Assembly (NCBI RefSeq): GCF_014235185.1
Contig: NZ_CP060131.1
Coordinates: 3,727,501 to 3,791,500, forward strand
Reading direction: 5' to 3'
Length of the DNA: 64,000 bases
Source of the DNA: Pseudonocardia petroleophila
GTDB lineage: Bacteria; Actinomycetota; Actinomycetes; Mycobacteriales; Pseudonocardiaceae
Positions within the stretch are counted from its first letter, which is position 1. Each line of letters begins with the position of its first letter. The notes under the pieces were generated by a model. It was given only the letters and a program-made list of their open reading frames with translations, made no database searches and had not been told where the DNA came from. The position numbers were made by a program, and so were the translations under genes. Below are positions 1 to 8,504 of this stretch, piece by piece.

Positions 1-925
1 CGCCCGCATCCTGCTGGCCGGGCACCCGTACCGGGATATCGACGACCGGTGTTGGTCGGCGCAACGCCGCCTGACCGACATGGACGCCGAGGGCGTGGCC
101 GCGCAACTGGTCTCGCCGATCCCCGTGACGCTGTGTCACGGGGAGCCCGTCGACGGGGCCGTCGTGCTGGCCGCCGCCCAGAACGAGTTCTTCGCGGAGC
201 TGGTCGGGCGGGGCGGCGGGCGGCTGTTCGGCCTGGGTGCCGTCCCGCTCCAGGACCCGGCCCGGGCCACCACCGAGCTGGTGCGCTGTGTCCGCGAGCT
301 GGGGTTCCTCGGGGTGGAGATCGGCACCCGGGTCGGTGACGCCGAGCTGGCCGACCCGTGCTTCGACGAGTTCTTCGACACCGCTGCCGAGCTGGGTGCC
401 TTCGTGCTGGTGCACCCGGTCGACCAGACGCTCGACCCGCGGCTCGCCGGCCTGGGCATCGGGTTCGGCATGGGCATGCCGGGCGAGACCGCCGTCGCGG
501 CGGCGGCCCTGCTGACCGGCCGGGAGCGGCGGCCCGGGATGCGGCTGTGCCTGGCCCACGCCGGTGGGGCACTGCCGGCGGTGCTGCCCCGGCTCGACCG
601 CGGGGAGCTGCTCGCGGGACGCGCGGGCGAGCGCCCACCCACGGTGCGCGCCCGGGACATGTGGTGCGACTCGCTGACCTACGACGCCGACAGCCTGCGG
701 CTGGCGGTCACCCGGTTCGGTCCCGGGCACGTCGTGCTGGGCACCGACTACCCGTTCGCCGCCCGGGAGGCCCCGGCCGGGGCCGTCCTCGACGGCCTCG
801 ACGACGACCTGCGCAGATCCATCGGTCGTGACAACGCATTGGACATGATCGTCGCCCTCCACCCGGAGAGCCCGGTCCACGACAAGGGAGGCCCCTCGTG
901 GGCGAGATCCTCGGCCTCGGCCTGA
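1..925 (+). CDS. amidohydrolase family 2 (ACMSD-like), 5' end outside window
   Basis: The frame is open from base 2 and has no start in the window, so the N-terminus lies upstream. The visible part has the TIM-barrel layout of PF04909 amidohydrolases: a conserved segment RLTDMDAEGVAAQLVSP, a mid-domain FVLVHPVDQ, LCLAHAGGALP, and a C-terminal LGTDYPF with the metal-linked Asp. Members decarboxylate or hydrolyse ring-cleavage products and hydroxybenzoates. The stop overlaps the next gene by 28 bp, so it is the upstream gene of a coupled ring-cleavage operon and probably acts on the cleavage product or a carboxylated aromatic. Family is clear; substrate is not. Confidence 0.85.
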   Translation, partial: ARILLAGHPYRDIDDRCWSAQRRLTDMDAEGVAAQLVSPIPVTLCHGEPVDGAVVLAAAQNEFFAELVGRGGGRLFGLGAVPLQDPARATTELVRCVRELGFLGVEIGTRVGDAELADPCFDEFFDTAAELGAFVLVHPVDQTLDPRLAGLGIGFGMGMPGETAVAAAALLTGRERRPGMRLCLAHAGGALPAVLPRLDRGELLAGRAGERPPTVRARDMWCDSLTYDADSLRLAVTRFGPGHVVLGTDYPFAAREAPAGAVLDGLDDDLRRSIGRDNALDMIVALHPESPVHDKGGPSWARSSASA

Positions 926-1971
926 CCCACTACCCGCCGCTCGCGGTCACCGACGAGCACATGGCCGACATCCTGCGGCTCACGCTCTCCGACCCGGACA
1001 TCCCGGCGGAGCAGAAGGACCCGGCGAACTGGCCGGAGCGGATGCGCGCCGACTGGGGCGACGACGGCGGCACCGCGGCCGCGGCCCGGCACCGCGCCGA
1101 GCTGGTCGCCGGGATGGCGAGGTGCCGCGAGGCCCTCGACGCGTTCGAGCCCGACGTCGTCCTGGTCTGGGGGGACGACCAGTACGAGACCTTCCGCGAG
1201 GAGGTCGTGCCGTCGTTCTGCCTGATGGCCTACGAGGACATGGAGATCCGGCCGCTCGAGCCCGCCGGGTCGCGCGGGGTGCCCAACCCGTGGGGCCGAC
1301 CGGCCGACATGCCGATGCTGATGCGCGGCGCCCCCGACATCGGCCGGGAGGTCGCGGCGCACCTGCTCGACGCCGGGTTCGACATCGCCTACTCCTACCG
1401 CAAGCCCGACGGCGTGCCGTTCCCGCACGCGATGGCCAACACCCAGCTCTACCTGGACTACGACCACGCGGGCACCGAGTTCCCCTACCCCGTGCTGCCG
1501 ATGGCGGTGAACTGCTACGGCCGGCACGTGATAGCCCGCAAGGGCGGCATCGCGAAGTTCGCCGACATCGCCGCCGAGCGGCTGGACCCGCCCGGGCCCA
1601 CCCCGGCGCGCTGCTACGCCCTCGGCGCGGCACTGGCGTCGGCGTTGCGCGACGGGCCGCACCGGGTGGCGCTGGTCGCGTCGTCGAGCTGGTCGCACGC
1701 CTTCCTCGTCGACGACAACTGGCACCTGCGCCCGGACACGGCCTCGGACCGCGCCCTGTACGAGTCGCTGGCCGCGGGCGACTACGAGGCCTGGCTCAAG
1801 ACCAGCGCCGACGACATCGTGCGGTCCGGCCAGCAGGAGATGCTGCTGTGGTTCTGCCTGGCCGGGGCGATGGCGGAGCTGGGCCACAAGCCCACCTGGT
1901 CGACGTTCGTCGAGACCGAGGTCCTCAACTCCAACAAGTGCTTCGCCGTCTTCGAGGGGAACAAGGCATGA
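898..1971 (+). CDS. LigB-superfamily (class III extradiol) dioxygenase-like protein
   Basis: This 357-aa protein starts at GTG 898, preceded by AAGGGAGG. It resembles subunit-B class III extradiol dioxygenases, which use a non-haem Fe(II) to open catechols. The N-terminal metal-ligand region GLTHYPPL (His11) is present. Where typical members read PDH or NDH, this one reads WGDDQYETF (residues 91-99), with Gln95 at the apparent position of the second His ligand. It lies between an amidohydrolase and a meta-cleavage hydrolase and overlaps the latter by 4 bases (ATGA), which supports a ring-cleavage role. The odd residue leaves open a different chemistry. Confidence 0.8.
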   Translation: MGEILGLGLTHYPPLAVTDEHMADILRLTLSDPDIPAEQKDPANWPERMRADWGDDGGTAAAARHRAELVAGMARCREALDAFEPDVVLVWGDDQYETFREEVVPSFCLMAYEDMEIRPLEPAGSRGVPNPWGRPADMPMLMRGAPDIGREVAAHLLDAGFDIAYSYRKPDGVPFPHAMANTQLYLDYDHAGTEFPYPVLPMAVNCYGRHVIARKGGIAKFADIAAERLDPPGPTPARCYALGAALASALRDGPHRVALVASSSWSHAFLVDDNWHLRPDTASDRALYESLAAGDYEAWLKTSADDIVRSGQQEMLLWFCLAGAMAELGHKPTWSTFVETEVLNSNKCFAVFEGNKA

Positions 1972-2825
1972 CCACCACCGTCGCGGCCACCGAGCTGGCC
2001 GAGAAGTTCGTCGACGTCGGCGGGATCCGCACCCGGTACCTGGAGGCCGGGTCCGGGACGCGGACCGTCGTGCTGCTGCACGGGTCCGGCCCGGGGGTGA
2101 GCGCCTGGGCGAACTGGCGTCTCACCATGCCGGCGCTGGCCCGGGACTACCGGGTGCTGGCCCCGGAGATGGTGGGCTACGGCGCCAGCCGCGGGCCCGC
2201 CGACATCCGGTACGGCGTGGCCACCTGGCTCGACCACATGATCGGCTTCCTGGACGCCCTCGACGTGCCGCGCGCGTCGTTCGTCGGCAACTCGATGGGC
2301 GGGCTGATCACGCTGCACATCGCGATCACCCAGCCGCAGCGGATCGACCGGATGGTGCTGATGGGTGCGCCCGGGGTCGGGATGCGGCCCACCGAGGGCC
2401 TCGCCGCGGTGCGCAACTACGAGCCGTCCCCGGAGAACATGCGCGAGCTGCTCACCACGCACTTCGCCTACGACCCGTCGATCATCGGTGACGACCTGGT
2501 GCAGGCCCGGTACGAGGCCAGCATCGAGGGCGACGCGCACGAGATCTACCGGATGATGTTCTTCGACCCCCGGCACTCGGGCAACGACCTGGCCCTGGAG
2601 GCGGACGCCGTGCGTACCATCACGGCGCCCACGCTGCTGGTGCACGGCATGCACGACAAGGTCATCCCGGTGGACGTCAGCTGGACGATGGCCGGGCTCA
2701 TCCCCGACGCCGACCTGCACGTCTTCGCCCGCTGCGGGCACTGGACCCAGATCGAGCGGGCGGACGAGTTCTCCCGCCTCGTCGCCGGCTTCCTCGGCGA
2801 CCCCGCAACCGAAGGAGAGTCGTGA
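1968..2825 (+). CDS. alpha/beta hydrolase, meta-cleavage product hydrolase type (MhpC/BphD-like)
   Basis: 285 aa. Start ATG 1968 overlaps the previous stop as ATGA. The nucleophile elbow GNSMGG (Ser109), Asp230 in HGMHDKVIP and His258 in CGHWTQIE form the expected triad, and HGSGPG near residue 38 supplies the oxyanion hole. The HGSGPGVSAWANW segment and the C-terminal GHWTQIE are typical of C-C bond hydrolases that split 2-hydroxy-6-oxo-dienoates after extradiol cleavage. Its place directly after the LigB-like gene and before a ring-hydroxylating dioxygenase fits that step. Substrate range cannot be read from sequence. Confidence 0.9.
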   Translation: MTTTVAATELAEKFVDVGGIRTRYLEAGSGTRTVVLLHGSGPGVSAWANWRLTMPALARDYRVLAPEMVGYGASRGPADIRYGVATWLDHMIGFLDALDVPRASFVGNSMGGLITLHIAITQPQRIDRMVLMGAPGVGMRPTEGLAAVRNYEPSPENMRELLTTHFAYDPSIIGDDLVQARYEASIEGDAHEIYRMMFFDPRHSGNDLALEADAVRTITAPTLLVHGMHDKVIPVDVSWTMAGLIPDADLHVFARCGHWTQIERADEFSRLVAGFLGDPATEGES

Positions 2826-4105
2826 CCGTCACCGATTCCGCCCCACCCGCCGTCGGCACCGGCGGCGGGCTCGTCGAGGAGGAGGAGCACCGGTTCCGGG
2901 TGCACCGCTCCAGCATGACCTCGCCGGAGATCCACGCCCTGGAACTCGAGCGGGTCTTCGCCCACAGCTGGCTCTACGTCGGGCACGAGTCCGAGGTGAC
3001 CGAGCCCGGTGACTACGTCCGGCGGCCGGTCGGCGGACGGCCTCTGTTCATGGTGCGGGCGGCCAAGTCCCGCGAGATCCGGGTGTTCCACAACACCTGC
3101 AGCCACCGCGGTGCCGTGGTGTGCCGGAAGGACTCCGGCAACGCCAAGGTCTTCCAGTGCTTCTACCACGCCTGGTCCTTCGACACCGAGGGCAACCTCG
3201 TCGGGGTGCCGGGCCGGGACGCCTACGGCGAGGGGCTCGACTTCTCCGAGCTCGGCCTGCGCCCGGTCGCCCGGATGGCGAACTACCGCGGTTTCGTCTT
3301 CGCCAGCTACGACCCGGACATCGTCGAGCTCGACGAGTACCTGGCCGGGGCGAAGGAGTACCTCGACCTCGCGGCCGACGGCCTCGGCAGCGCGGAGATC
3401 ATCTCCGGCACCAACCAGTACGCGATCGACGCCAACTGGAAGCTGCTGGTGGAGAACAGCATCGACGGCTACCACGCGGTGCCGACGCACGACACCTACT
3501 TCAAGTACCTCGTCGCCCTCGGCACCGATCTCTCGACCGGTGTGGACGGGGTCGGCCGGTCGCTCGGCAACGGGCACGCCGTGATCGACTACCGCGCCCC
3601 GTGGGGCCGGCCGGTGGCGAAGTGGGAGCCGATGTTCGGCGAGGACGCCCGCGAGGAGATCGCGCGGCTGCGCGCCGACCTCGTGGAGCGCTTCGGCGAG
3701 GAGCGGGCCGCGCGGATGGCCGAGACCAACCGGAACCTGTTCATCTACCCCAACCTGATCATCAACGACATCATGGCCGTCACGGTCCGGACGTTCATGC
3801 CGGTGTCGGCCGACCGGATGGAGGTCACGGCCTGGGAGCTCGCGCCGGACGACGAGATGCCGCAGCTGCGGCAGCGGCGCCTGGACAGCTTCCTCACCTT
3901 CCTCGGCCCGGGCGGCTTCGCCACACCGGATGACATCGAGGCGCTGGAGTCCTGCCAGCAGGGCTTCCGCAGCGGAGGCATCGAGTGGAACGACATCTCC
4001 CGCGGAATGGCGCGCGACCCGCACGCCGACGACGAGGAGCAGATGCGGGCCTTCTGGCGCCGCTGGCACGAACAGGTGTCCGGTCGGGACGGGGCCGGTC
4101 GATGA
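2822..4105 (+). CDS. Rieske ring-hydroxylating dioxygenase alpha subunit (system 1)
   Basis: 427 aa, GTG start in a GTGA overlap with the hydrolase. The Rieske [2Fe-2S] ligands are Cys93/His95 (CSHRG) and Cys113/His116 (CFYHAW). The catalytic domain has the mononuclear iron motif DGYHAVPTH (Asp215, His218, His223). Length and order match benzoate/toluate/cumate-type large subunits. With the beta subunit and dehydrogenase that follow it would cis-dihydroxylate an aromatic acid or hydrocarbon. CFYHAW is a small departure from the usual CPYHGW. No ferredoxin or reductase gene is in this operon. Confidence 0.93.
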   Translation: MTVTDSAPPAVGTGGGLVEEEEHRFRVHRSSMTSPEIHALELERVFAHSWLYVGHESEVTEPGDYVRRPVGGRPLFMVRAAKSREIRVFHNTCSHRGAVVCRKDSGNAKVFQCFYHAWSFDTEGNLVGVPGRDAYGEGLDFSELGLRPVARMANYRGFVFASYDPDIVELDEYLAGAKEYLDLAADGLGSAEIISGTNQYAIDANWKLLVENSIDGYHAVPTHDTYFKYLVALGTDLSTGVDGVGRSLGNGHAVIDYRAPWGRPVAKWEPMFGEDAREEIARLRADLVERFGEERAARMAETNRNLFIYPNLIINDIMAVTVRTFMPVSADRMEVTAWELAPDDEMPQLRQRRLDSFLTFLGPGGFATPDDIEALESCQQGFRSGGIEWNDISRGMARDPHADDEEQMRAFWRRWHEQVSGRDGAGR

Positions 4106-4620
4106 CCGCCGACGCCGTGCTCGCCGCGCCGGGCAGGCTCGCCGGGATCGGGCGGGCCGAGGTCGAGGAGTTCCTCTACCGCGAGGCGGCCCTGCTCGAC
4201 GACTGGAACCTCGACGAGTGGATCACGTTGTTCACCGAGGACGCCCGCTACTACGTGCCGTGCAACGACGCGCCGCAGGGCGATGCGGCCCGTGACCTGA
4301 TGCTGATCGACGACACGATGTTCCGGCTCCGGGCCAGGGTCGAGCGCCTCAACAGCCGCAAGGCGCACCGCGAGTACCCGCACTCCAACACCAGCCACCA
4401 GATCGCCAACGTCCGGCTCGGCGAGGTCGAGGGCGACGAGCTCACCGTCCGCGCCGAGTTCTCGGTCTGGCGGTTCCGCGCGGAGCGGGCCATGTGCTAT
4501 GTCGGTCGCTACACCTACCGGCTGCGCGCCGTGGACGGCGGGCTGCGGATCGTGATGAAGCACTGCATGCTGTCCAACACCACCCTGCGTCAGGTCTCCG
4601 ACGTGGCGATCATCCTGTGA
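4102..4620 (+). CDS. ring-hydroxylating dioxygenase beta subunit (system 1)
   Basis: 172 aa, ATG 4102 in an ATGA overlap with the alpha subunit. It has the SnoaL/NTF2-like small-subunit fold signature: an N-terminal VEEFLYREAALLDDWNLDEW segment, then YYVPC, and a C-terminal antiparallel region with VGRYTYRLR. Such subunits structure the alpha3beta3 hexamer and carry no cofactor. Position immediately after the Rieske alpha gene makes pairing with it very likely. Confidence 0.92.
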   Translation: MTADAVLAAPGRLAGIGRAEVEEFLYREAALLDDWNLDEWITLFTEDARYYVPCNDAPQGDAARDLMLIDDTMFRLRARVERLNSRKAHREYPHSNTSHQIANVRLGEVEGDELTVRAEFSVWRFRAERAMCYVGRYTYRLRAVDGGLRIVMKHCMLSNTTLRQVSDVAIIL

Positions 4621-5393
4621 CCGGCCCGCTGACCGGGCGGACGGCCGTCGTCACTGGGGGCGCCACCGGTATCGGGTTCGGGATCGCCCGGCGCCTGCTC
4701 GCCGACGGGGCCCGCGTGCTCATCGGTGGGCGCAGCGACGCGGAGGCGAAGGGCGGGGCCGAGGCGCTGCGCGCCGACGGGTTCGAGGTGGCGGTCTTCG
4801 CCGGCGACCTCTCCGTGGCCGGGGAGGCACAGCGGTTGCTGGAGTCCGCCGTCGGCGCGCTCGGCGGGGTCGACATCCTCGTCAACAACGCCGGCGGCGG
4901 GGTGATCCGCCCGACGCTGGAACACACCGAGGAGACGCTGCGGGCCACGATCGACAACAACCTGTGGACGACCCTGCGCGCCACCCTGGCGATCCTGCCG
5001 CACATGGTGGCGCGGGGCGGGGGCCGGATCGTCAACATCGGTGCCGAGTCGGTCCGCAACGGGCTGACCGACCACGCCGTCTACAACGCGGCCAAGGGCG
5101 GCGTGCACGCGATCGCCACCGGGCTGGCCCGCGAGTTCGCGGCCTCCGGGATCACCGTCAACGTGGTGGCGCCGTCCTACACGACCACCCCGGAGAACGC
5201 CGCGGCCCTCGCGGCGGGGAAGGTTCCCGAGCGGTTCCGGGTGGTGCTCGCCGATGCCGTCGCGCTGATCCCGGCGGGCCGGCCGGCCGAGGTCGACGAG
5301 GTCGCCGCCGCGGTCGCCTACCTGGCCGCGCCCGAGGCCGGGTTCGTCACCGGCCAGGTGATCAGCGTCAACGGCGGCAGCAGCATGGGCTGA
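4617..5393 (+). CDS. SDR dehydrogenase, probable cis-dihydrodiol dehydrogenase
   Basis: 258 aa, GTG 4617 in a GTGA overlap with the beta subunit. Classical SDR features are visible: NAD(P)-binding TGGATGIG (residues 13-20), NNAGGG near 90, Ser145, and YNAAK with Tyr156 and Lys160. Directly following a ring-hydroxylating dioxygenase, the likely job is NAD-dependent rearomatisation of a cis-diol to the catechol that the upstream dioxygenase and hydrolase process. This completes a compact dioxygenation and meta-cleavage operon. Exact substrate is inferred only from context. Confidence 0.85.
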   Translation: MTGPLTGRTAVVTGGATGIGFGIARRLLADGARVLIGGRSDAEAKGGAEALRADGFEVAVFAGDLSVAGEAQRLLESAVGALGGVDILVNNAGGGVIRPTLEHTEETLRATIDNNLWTTLRATLAILPHMVARGGGRIVNIGAESVRNGLTDHAVYNAAKGGVHAIATGLAREFAASGITVNVVAPSYTTTPENAAALAAGKVPERFRVVLADAVALIPAGRPAEVDEVAAAVAYLAAPEAGFVTGQVISVNGGSSMG

Positions 5394-5499
5394 CCCGTCG
5401 GGGGTCCGACCGAGACCGACGGCGTCAGCTGCTCCACGCCGGCCCGACCTGGGACGACGACCCCGGACTGGCCGCACGGGGAACTCGACCTGCCCCGGC

Positions 5500-5634
5500 G
5501 AGATGGTGCGCTTGCCGTGGCTGTCCGACCAGGCGCGGCGCGACATCCTGGGCCTGAACTCGGCGCGGGCGTCCGACCTCGAGGTGCCGGCCGGGACGAG
5601 CGGCGGGGACGGAAGGACCGGCCGCGAGGGGTGA
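5500..5634 (+). pseudogene. amidohydrolase C-terminal remnant, copy 1
   Basis: The stretch between the SDR stop and the convergent aldolase holds an open reading segment encoding GEMVRLPWLS, QARRDILGLNSARASDLE and VPAG before a TGA at 5632-5634. The ILGLNSAR sequence is the C-terminal signature of PF04909 amidohydrolases, but no upstream catalytic domain precedes it. About 90 bp (5543-5634) are strongly similar to 11529-11617. It is best read as a scar of a lost gene at a module border. The rest of 5394-5652 shows nothing I can name. Confidence 0.6.
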
Positions 5635-5652
5635 TGTGCCCGCGGCCGGAAC

Positions 5653-6630
5653 TCAGCCGACGGTGACCCGGTACCGCGCCTCCAGAGCGGCGAGCAGCCT
5701 GCCCGACTCCCGCGCCCCCTCGGCGAAGTCCTCGGGGCAGCGGGCGTAGGGCGGCCGGGCCGGGCCGGCGACCATGTAGCCAGCCTCGTTGATCCTGATC
5801 TTCTCCAGCTGCACGTTGTACGTGGAGAACAGCGCGAAGTCCCCGCGCGGGAAGAACGTTCGCCCGGCCGCCCGCATCTCCTCGCTGATCTGCCGGGCGA
5901 CCTCGGCGTCGCCCGCCGCGATGGCGGCCGCCAGCGCCACCCCGGCGCCGGGGCCGCACGAGGCCGCGCCGCTCCAGCAGGCGCGGACCTGGTCGGGCGC
6001 CCACCGCCAGGTGTAGTACCAGTCGCGCTCGACGGGCAGCAACCGCACCCGGCCCGCGAGGGCGTCGAGGTCGGCGAGGAAGCTCCCGGCCAGTCCCGGG
6101 TACTTCGCCGCGACGACCTGCGGGATCTCGGCGAGCCGCGCGTAGGTGCGGGGGCCGATCTTGCCCTTGAACGCTTCCGGGTTGTCGTAGACGATGATCG
6201 CCAGCTCCGGGACGGCCTCGGCCACCGCCCGGTAGAAGCCGACGGTGGCGTCCTCGTCGCACGCCGACCACATGGGCCGGCCCAGCAGCAGGCCGTCGGC
6301 GCCGATGTCGCGCAGCGTGCGGGCACGGGCGATGGTGTCGCGCGTGTTGAGCGTGGTGGCGCCCACGAACACCGGGACGCGGGACGCGGCGGTCTCCACG
6401 ACCGTGCCGGCGAACGCGCGGTGCTCGTCCCAGGTGAGCGTGGCGCACTCGCCGAAGGTGCCGTTGGTGAGCACCGCGTGCACGCCGTCGGAGATGAGGG
6501 CCTCGACCGCCCGGGCGGTCTCGGCGTGGTCGACGGTGTCGGCCACGGCCGGGTCCTCCGCCTCGGGCACCGCCGGCGTCGGCATGATCGCCAGCAGCCC
6601 GGTGATGTCGTCCTTCGTGAGTCGCGTCAT
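5653..6630 (-). CDS. DapA-superfamily hydratase-aldolase (NahE/PhdJ-like)
   Basis: 325 aa with ATG at 6630. It has the class I aldolase barrel of the dihydrodipicolinate synthase family: GTFGECATLTWDEH (from residue 57), Tyr148 in VYDNPEAF and the Schiff-base Lys176 in VVAAKYPG. GTFGECATL is characteristic of trans-o-hydroxybenzylidenepyruvate and carboxybenzalpyruvate hydratase-aldolases, which release pyruvate and an aromatic aldehyde in naphthalene or phenanthrene catabolism. It is the last gene after a Rieske alpha/beta pair on the minus strand, separated by 13 bp. That fits a polycyclic-type upper pathway; the substrate is inferred. Confidence 0.88.
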   Translation of the reverse strand: MTRLTKDDITGLLAIMPTPAVPEAEDPAVADTVDHAETARAVEALISDGVHAVLTNGTFGECATLTWDEHRAFAGTVVETAASRVPVFVGATTLNTRDTIARARTLRDIGADGLLLGRPMWSACDEDATVGFYRAVAEAVPELAIIVYDNPEAFKGKIGPRTYARLAEIPQVVAAKYPGLAGSFLADLDALAGRVRLLPVERDWYYTWRWAPDQVRACWSGAASCGPGAGVALAAAIAAGDAEVARQISEEMRAAGRTFFPRGDFALFSTYNVQLEKIRINEAGYMVAGPARPPYARCPEDFAEGARESGRLLAALEARYRVTVG

Positions 6631-6643
6631 CGCGGGGTGCCTT

Positions 6644-7186
6644 TCAGTACATCGTGCTGAGGTTGAGCGTGCCGAGCACCGACTGGTCGAGCACCACCGT
6701 GCGGCGGGCCAGCCGCCAGCCGAGGCCGACCCGGCGCAGCAGGTCCTCGCGTCGCCCGGTGAGCTGGTCGAGCGCCGGGTCGGAGCCGCGGGTGCGGGTG
6801 AAGAGCAGGTTGCTCAGCACGCGCATCTCGCGCGGGTCCGCGGTCGCCAGTACCTGGATGTTGGTGACGAAGTGACGGGTACGTGACGGCGGGTCCTCCG
6901 CCCACGCCGACCGCGTGCCCAGCCTCGCCAGCCGCGAGGTGAGGGTGGTCAGGTTCTCCTCGAAGTACGATGAGTCGTCGCGGGTGTCGCTGCCGTCGCG
7001 CTTCTCGCGGGTGACGCGCACGGGCATCCGGTAGCTGATGTCCTCGGTGACCAGGGTGAGCCAGTCGGCGAAGCGACCCTCGTCGAGGATCTGCGCCTCG
7101 GTGTAGAGGAACTGCGTGATCTGCAGGGTGGTCGCCACGTCCACGTCCAGGTCGGAGGCGGCCGCCGTCGGGGTGTCGGTCGTCAT
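6644..7186 (-). CDS. ring-hydroxylating dioxygenase beta subunit (system 2)
   Basis: 180 aa, ATG 7186 with GAGGG upstream. The small-subunit pattern is clear: ITQFLYTEAQILDEGRFADW at the N-terminus, ISYRMPVRVTRE, HFVTNIQV and a closing VVLDQSVLGTLNLSTMY. The SRTRHFVTN segment and the long MPV-T-RE region resemble naphthalene/phenanthrene-type beta subunits. It lies 10 bp after its alpha partner and 13 bp before the hydratase-aldolase, so the three form one minus-strand operon. Confidence 0.92.
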   Translation of the reverse strand: MTTDTPTAAASDLDVDVATTLQITQFLYTEAQILDEGRFADWLTLVTEDISYRMPVRVTREKRDGSDTRDDSSYFEENLTTLTSRLARLGTRSAWAEDPPSRTRHFVTNIQVLATADPREMRVLSNLLFTRTRGSDPALDQLTGRREDLLRRVGLGWRLARRTVVLDQSVLGTLNLSTMY

Positions 7187-7196
7187 CGTCTCGCCC

Positions 7197-8504
7197 TCAG
7201 TCCTTCACCATGAGCTTGTTCCACTGCTCGTAGAACCCGCGTTGCACGGCCTCCAGGTAGCAGGTGGGGTACGCCGTGCCGGGCCCGGGCCAGGCCGGGT
7301 CCACCTCGACCCGGCCCAGCCCCATGACGTAGTTCATGACGTTGTTGTAGTTCATGTTCTTGTCCCGGGCCATGAGCCCATTGCTGGCGTCGGTGATCCG
7401 CGTCCAGATCTCGGTGTCGTCCTGTTCCAGCGTCCCGGCCGGCCCGAAGGTGTTGACGTAGCGCTTGTAGGACTCCTCCTTGAACTCCTCCGGGGCGTCG
7501 CGGTCGGTGAGGAACCACGACCAGATCTCGACGGTGTCGGGGCCGACCGGGCGCCACTGGCGCAACGTCAGGAAGTTCGTCAGGTGCGCGTGGCCGCCGG
7601 TGCCGTGCATCGGGCTGAGGAACGACAGGTTCGGGAAGCAGGTGCCGTCGATCACGGCGGTTCCGCGGAAGACCTCGAGCTGCTCCGGGGTCAGGTTGCG
7701 CTCGAACTCCGGCCAGAGCTGCTCGGGCTGGCCCTGGAACGGCGGGATGGGCGGCGCGACCGGGGAGGGGGTGATGACGTTGAGACCGTGGCCGTCGTTC
7801 ATCACGACCTGGTGGCCGTAGCTGGCGAACATCGGATCCTTCGGCGAGAGCCCCAGCTCGACGGTGGACCGGTGGGTCATGGCGGTGTGGTAGGCGTCGC
7901 CGCCGAAGTTCTCCGCGCCGATTTTCCAGTTGGCCTTGACGACCCAGCGGAAGGGGGCGCCGCGGACCTCCATCTTGTTGTCGCTGCGGCCGACGAGGAT
8001 GTCGAGGTACCAGGCCAGGTCACCCAGGTACTCGCGCAGCGGCACGACGTCGCGGTCGAGGCTCGCGAAGACCAGCCCGTGGTAGGTCTCCACGCGGGGG
8101 ATCGTCCGCAGCTTCCACTCGTCGCGGTTCATCTCCTCCCCGTAGACCCGGTCGCCGGCGACGATCCCGGTGAGCTCGCCCCTGAGGTTGTAGGTCCAGC
8201 CGTGGTACGGGCAGGTGAACGAGCCCTTGTTGCCGGAGTCGGCGGTGCACAGCACGGTGCCGCGGTGCATGCAGGAGTTGAGGTAGGCGCGGATCTCGCC
8301 GCCGCGGTCGCGCACCAGCAGCACCGGATCGTGGACGTACCAGCGGGTGACGTAGTCGCCCGGCTCGGGGATCTCCGACTCGTGGCCCAGGTAGTACCAG
8401 GTTCGGGCGAAGACGCGTTCCACCTCCGCCCGGTAGACGTCCGGGTCGGTCAGTATCCACTGCGGCACCGTCCCGACCGACAGCTTCTGCTGCAGGTCGA
8501 GGCC
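7197..8504 (-). CDS. Rieske ring-hydroxylating dioxygenase alpha subunit (system 2), 5' end probably lost
   Basis: About 430 aa of an alpha subunit: Rieske motif CMHRG and CPYHGW, then the iron motif DAYHTAMTH, and a C-terminal region like naphthalene/phenanthrene dioxygenases (GTVPQWILTDPDVY near the start, PGDYVTRWYV). No ATG, GTG or TTG stands where the family starts; the frame runs upstream as GLDLQQKLSVGTV into the 5' end of an oppositely oriented gene. The first usable codon is GTG at 8468, inside the conserved GTVPQW block, with no ribosome site. The start and promoter were probably removed by a rearrangement at about 8490-8520, so expression is doubtful unless read from outside. Confidence 0.85.
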   Translation of the reverse strand, partial: GLDLQQKLSVGTVPQWILTDPDVYRAEVERVFARTWYYLGHESEIPEPGDYVTRWYVHDPVLLVRDRGGEIRAYLNSCMHRGTVLCTADSGNKGSFTCPYHGWTYNLRGELTGIVAGDRVYGEEMNRDEWKLRTIPRVETYHGLVFASLDRDVVPLREYLGDLAWYLDILVGRSDNKMEVRGAPFRWVVKANWKIGAENFGGDAYHTAMTHRSTVELGLSPKDPMFASYGHQVVMNDGHGLNVITPSPVAPPIPPFQGQPEQLWPEFERNLTPEQLEVFRGTAVIDGTCFPNLSFLSPMHGTGGHAHLTNFLTLRQWRPVGPDTVEIWSWFLTDRDAPEEFKEESYKRYVNTFGPAGTLEQDDTEIWTRITDASNGLMARDKNMNYNNVMNYVMGLGRVEVDPAWPGPGTAYPTCYLEAVQRGFYEQWNKLMVKD

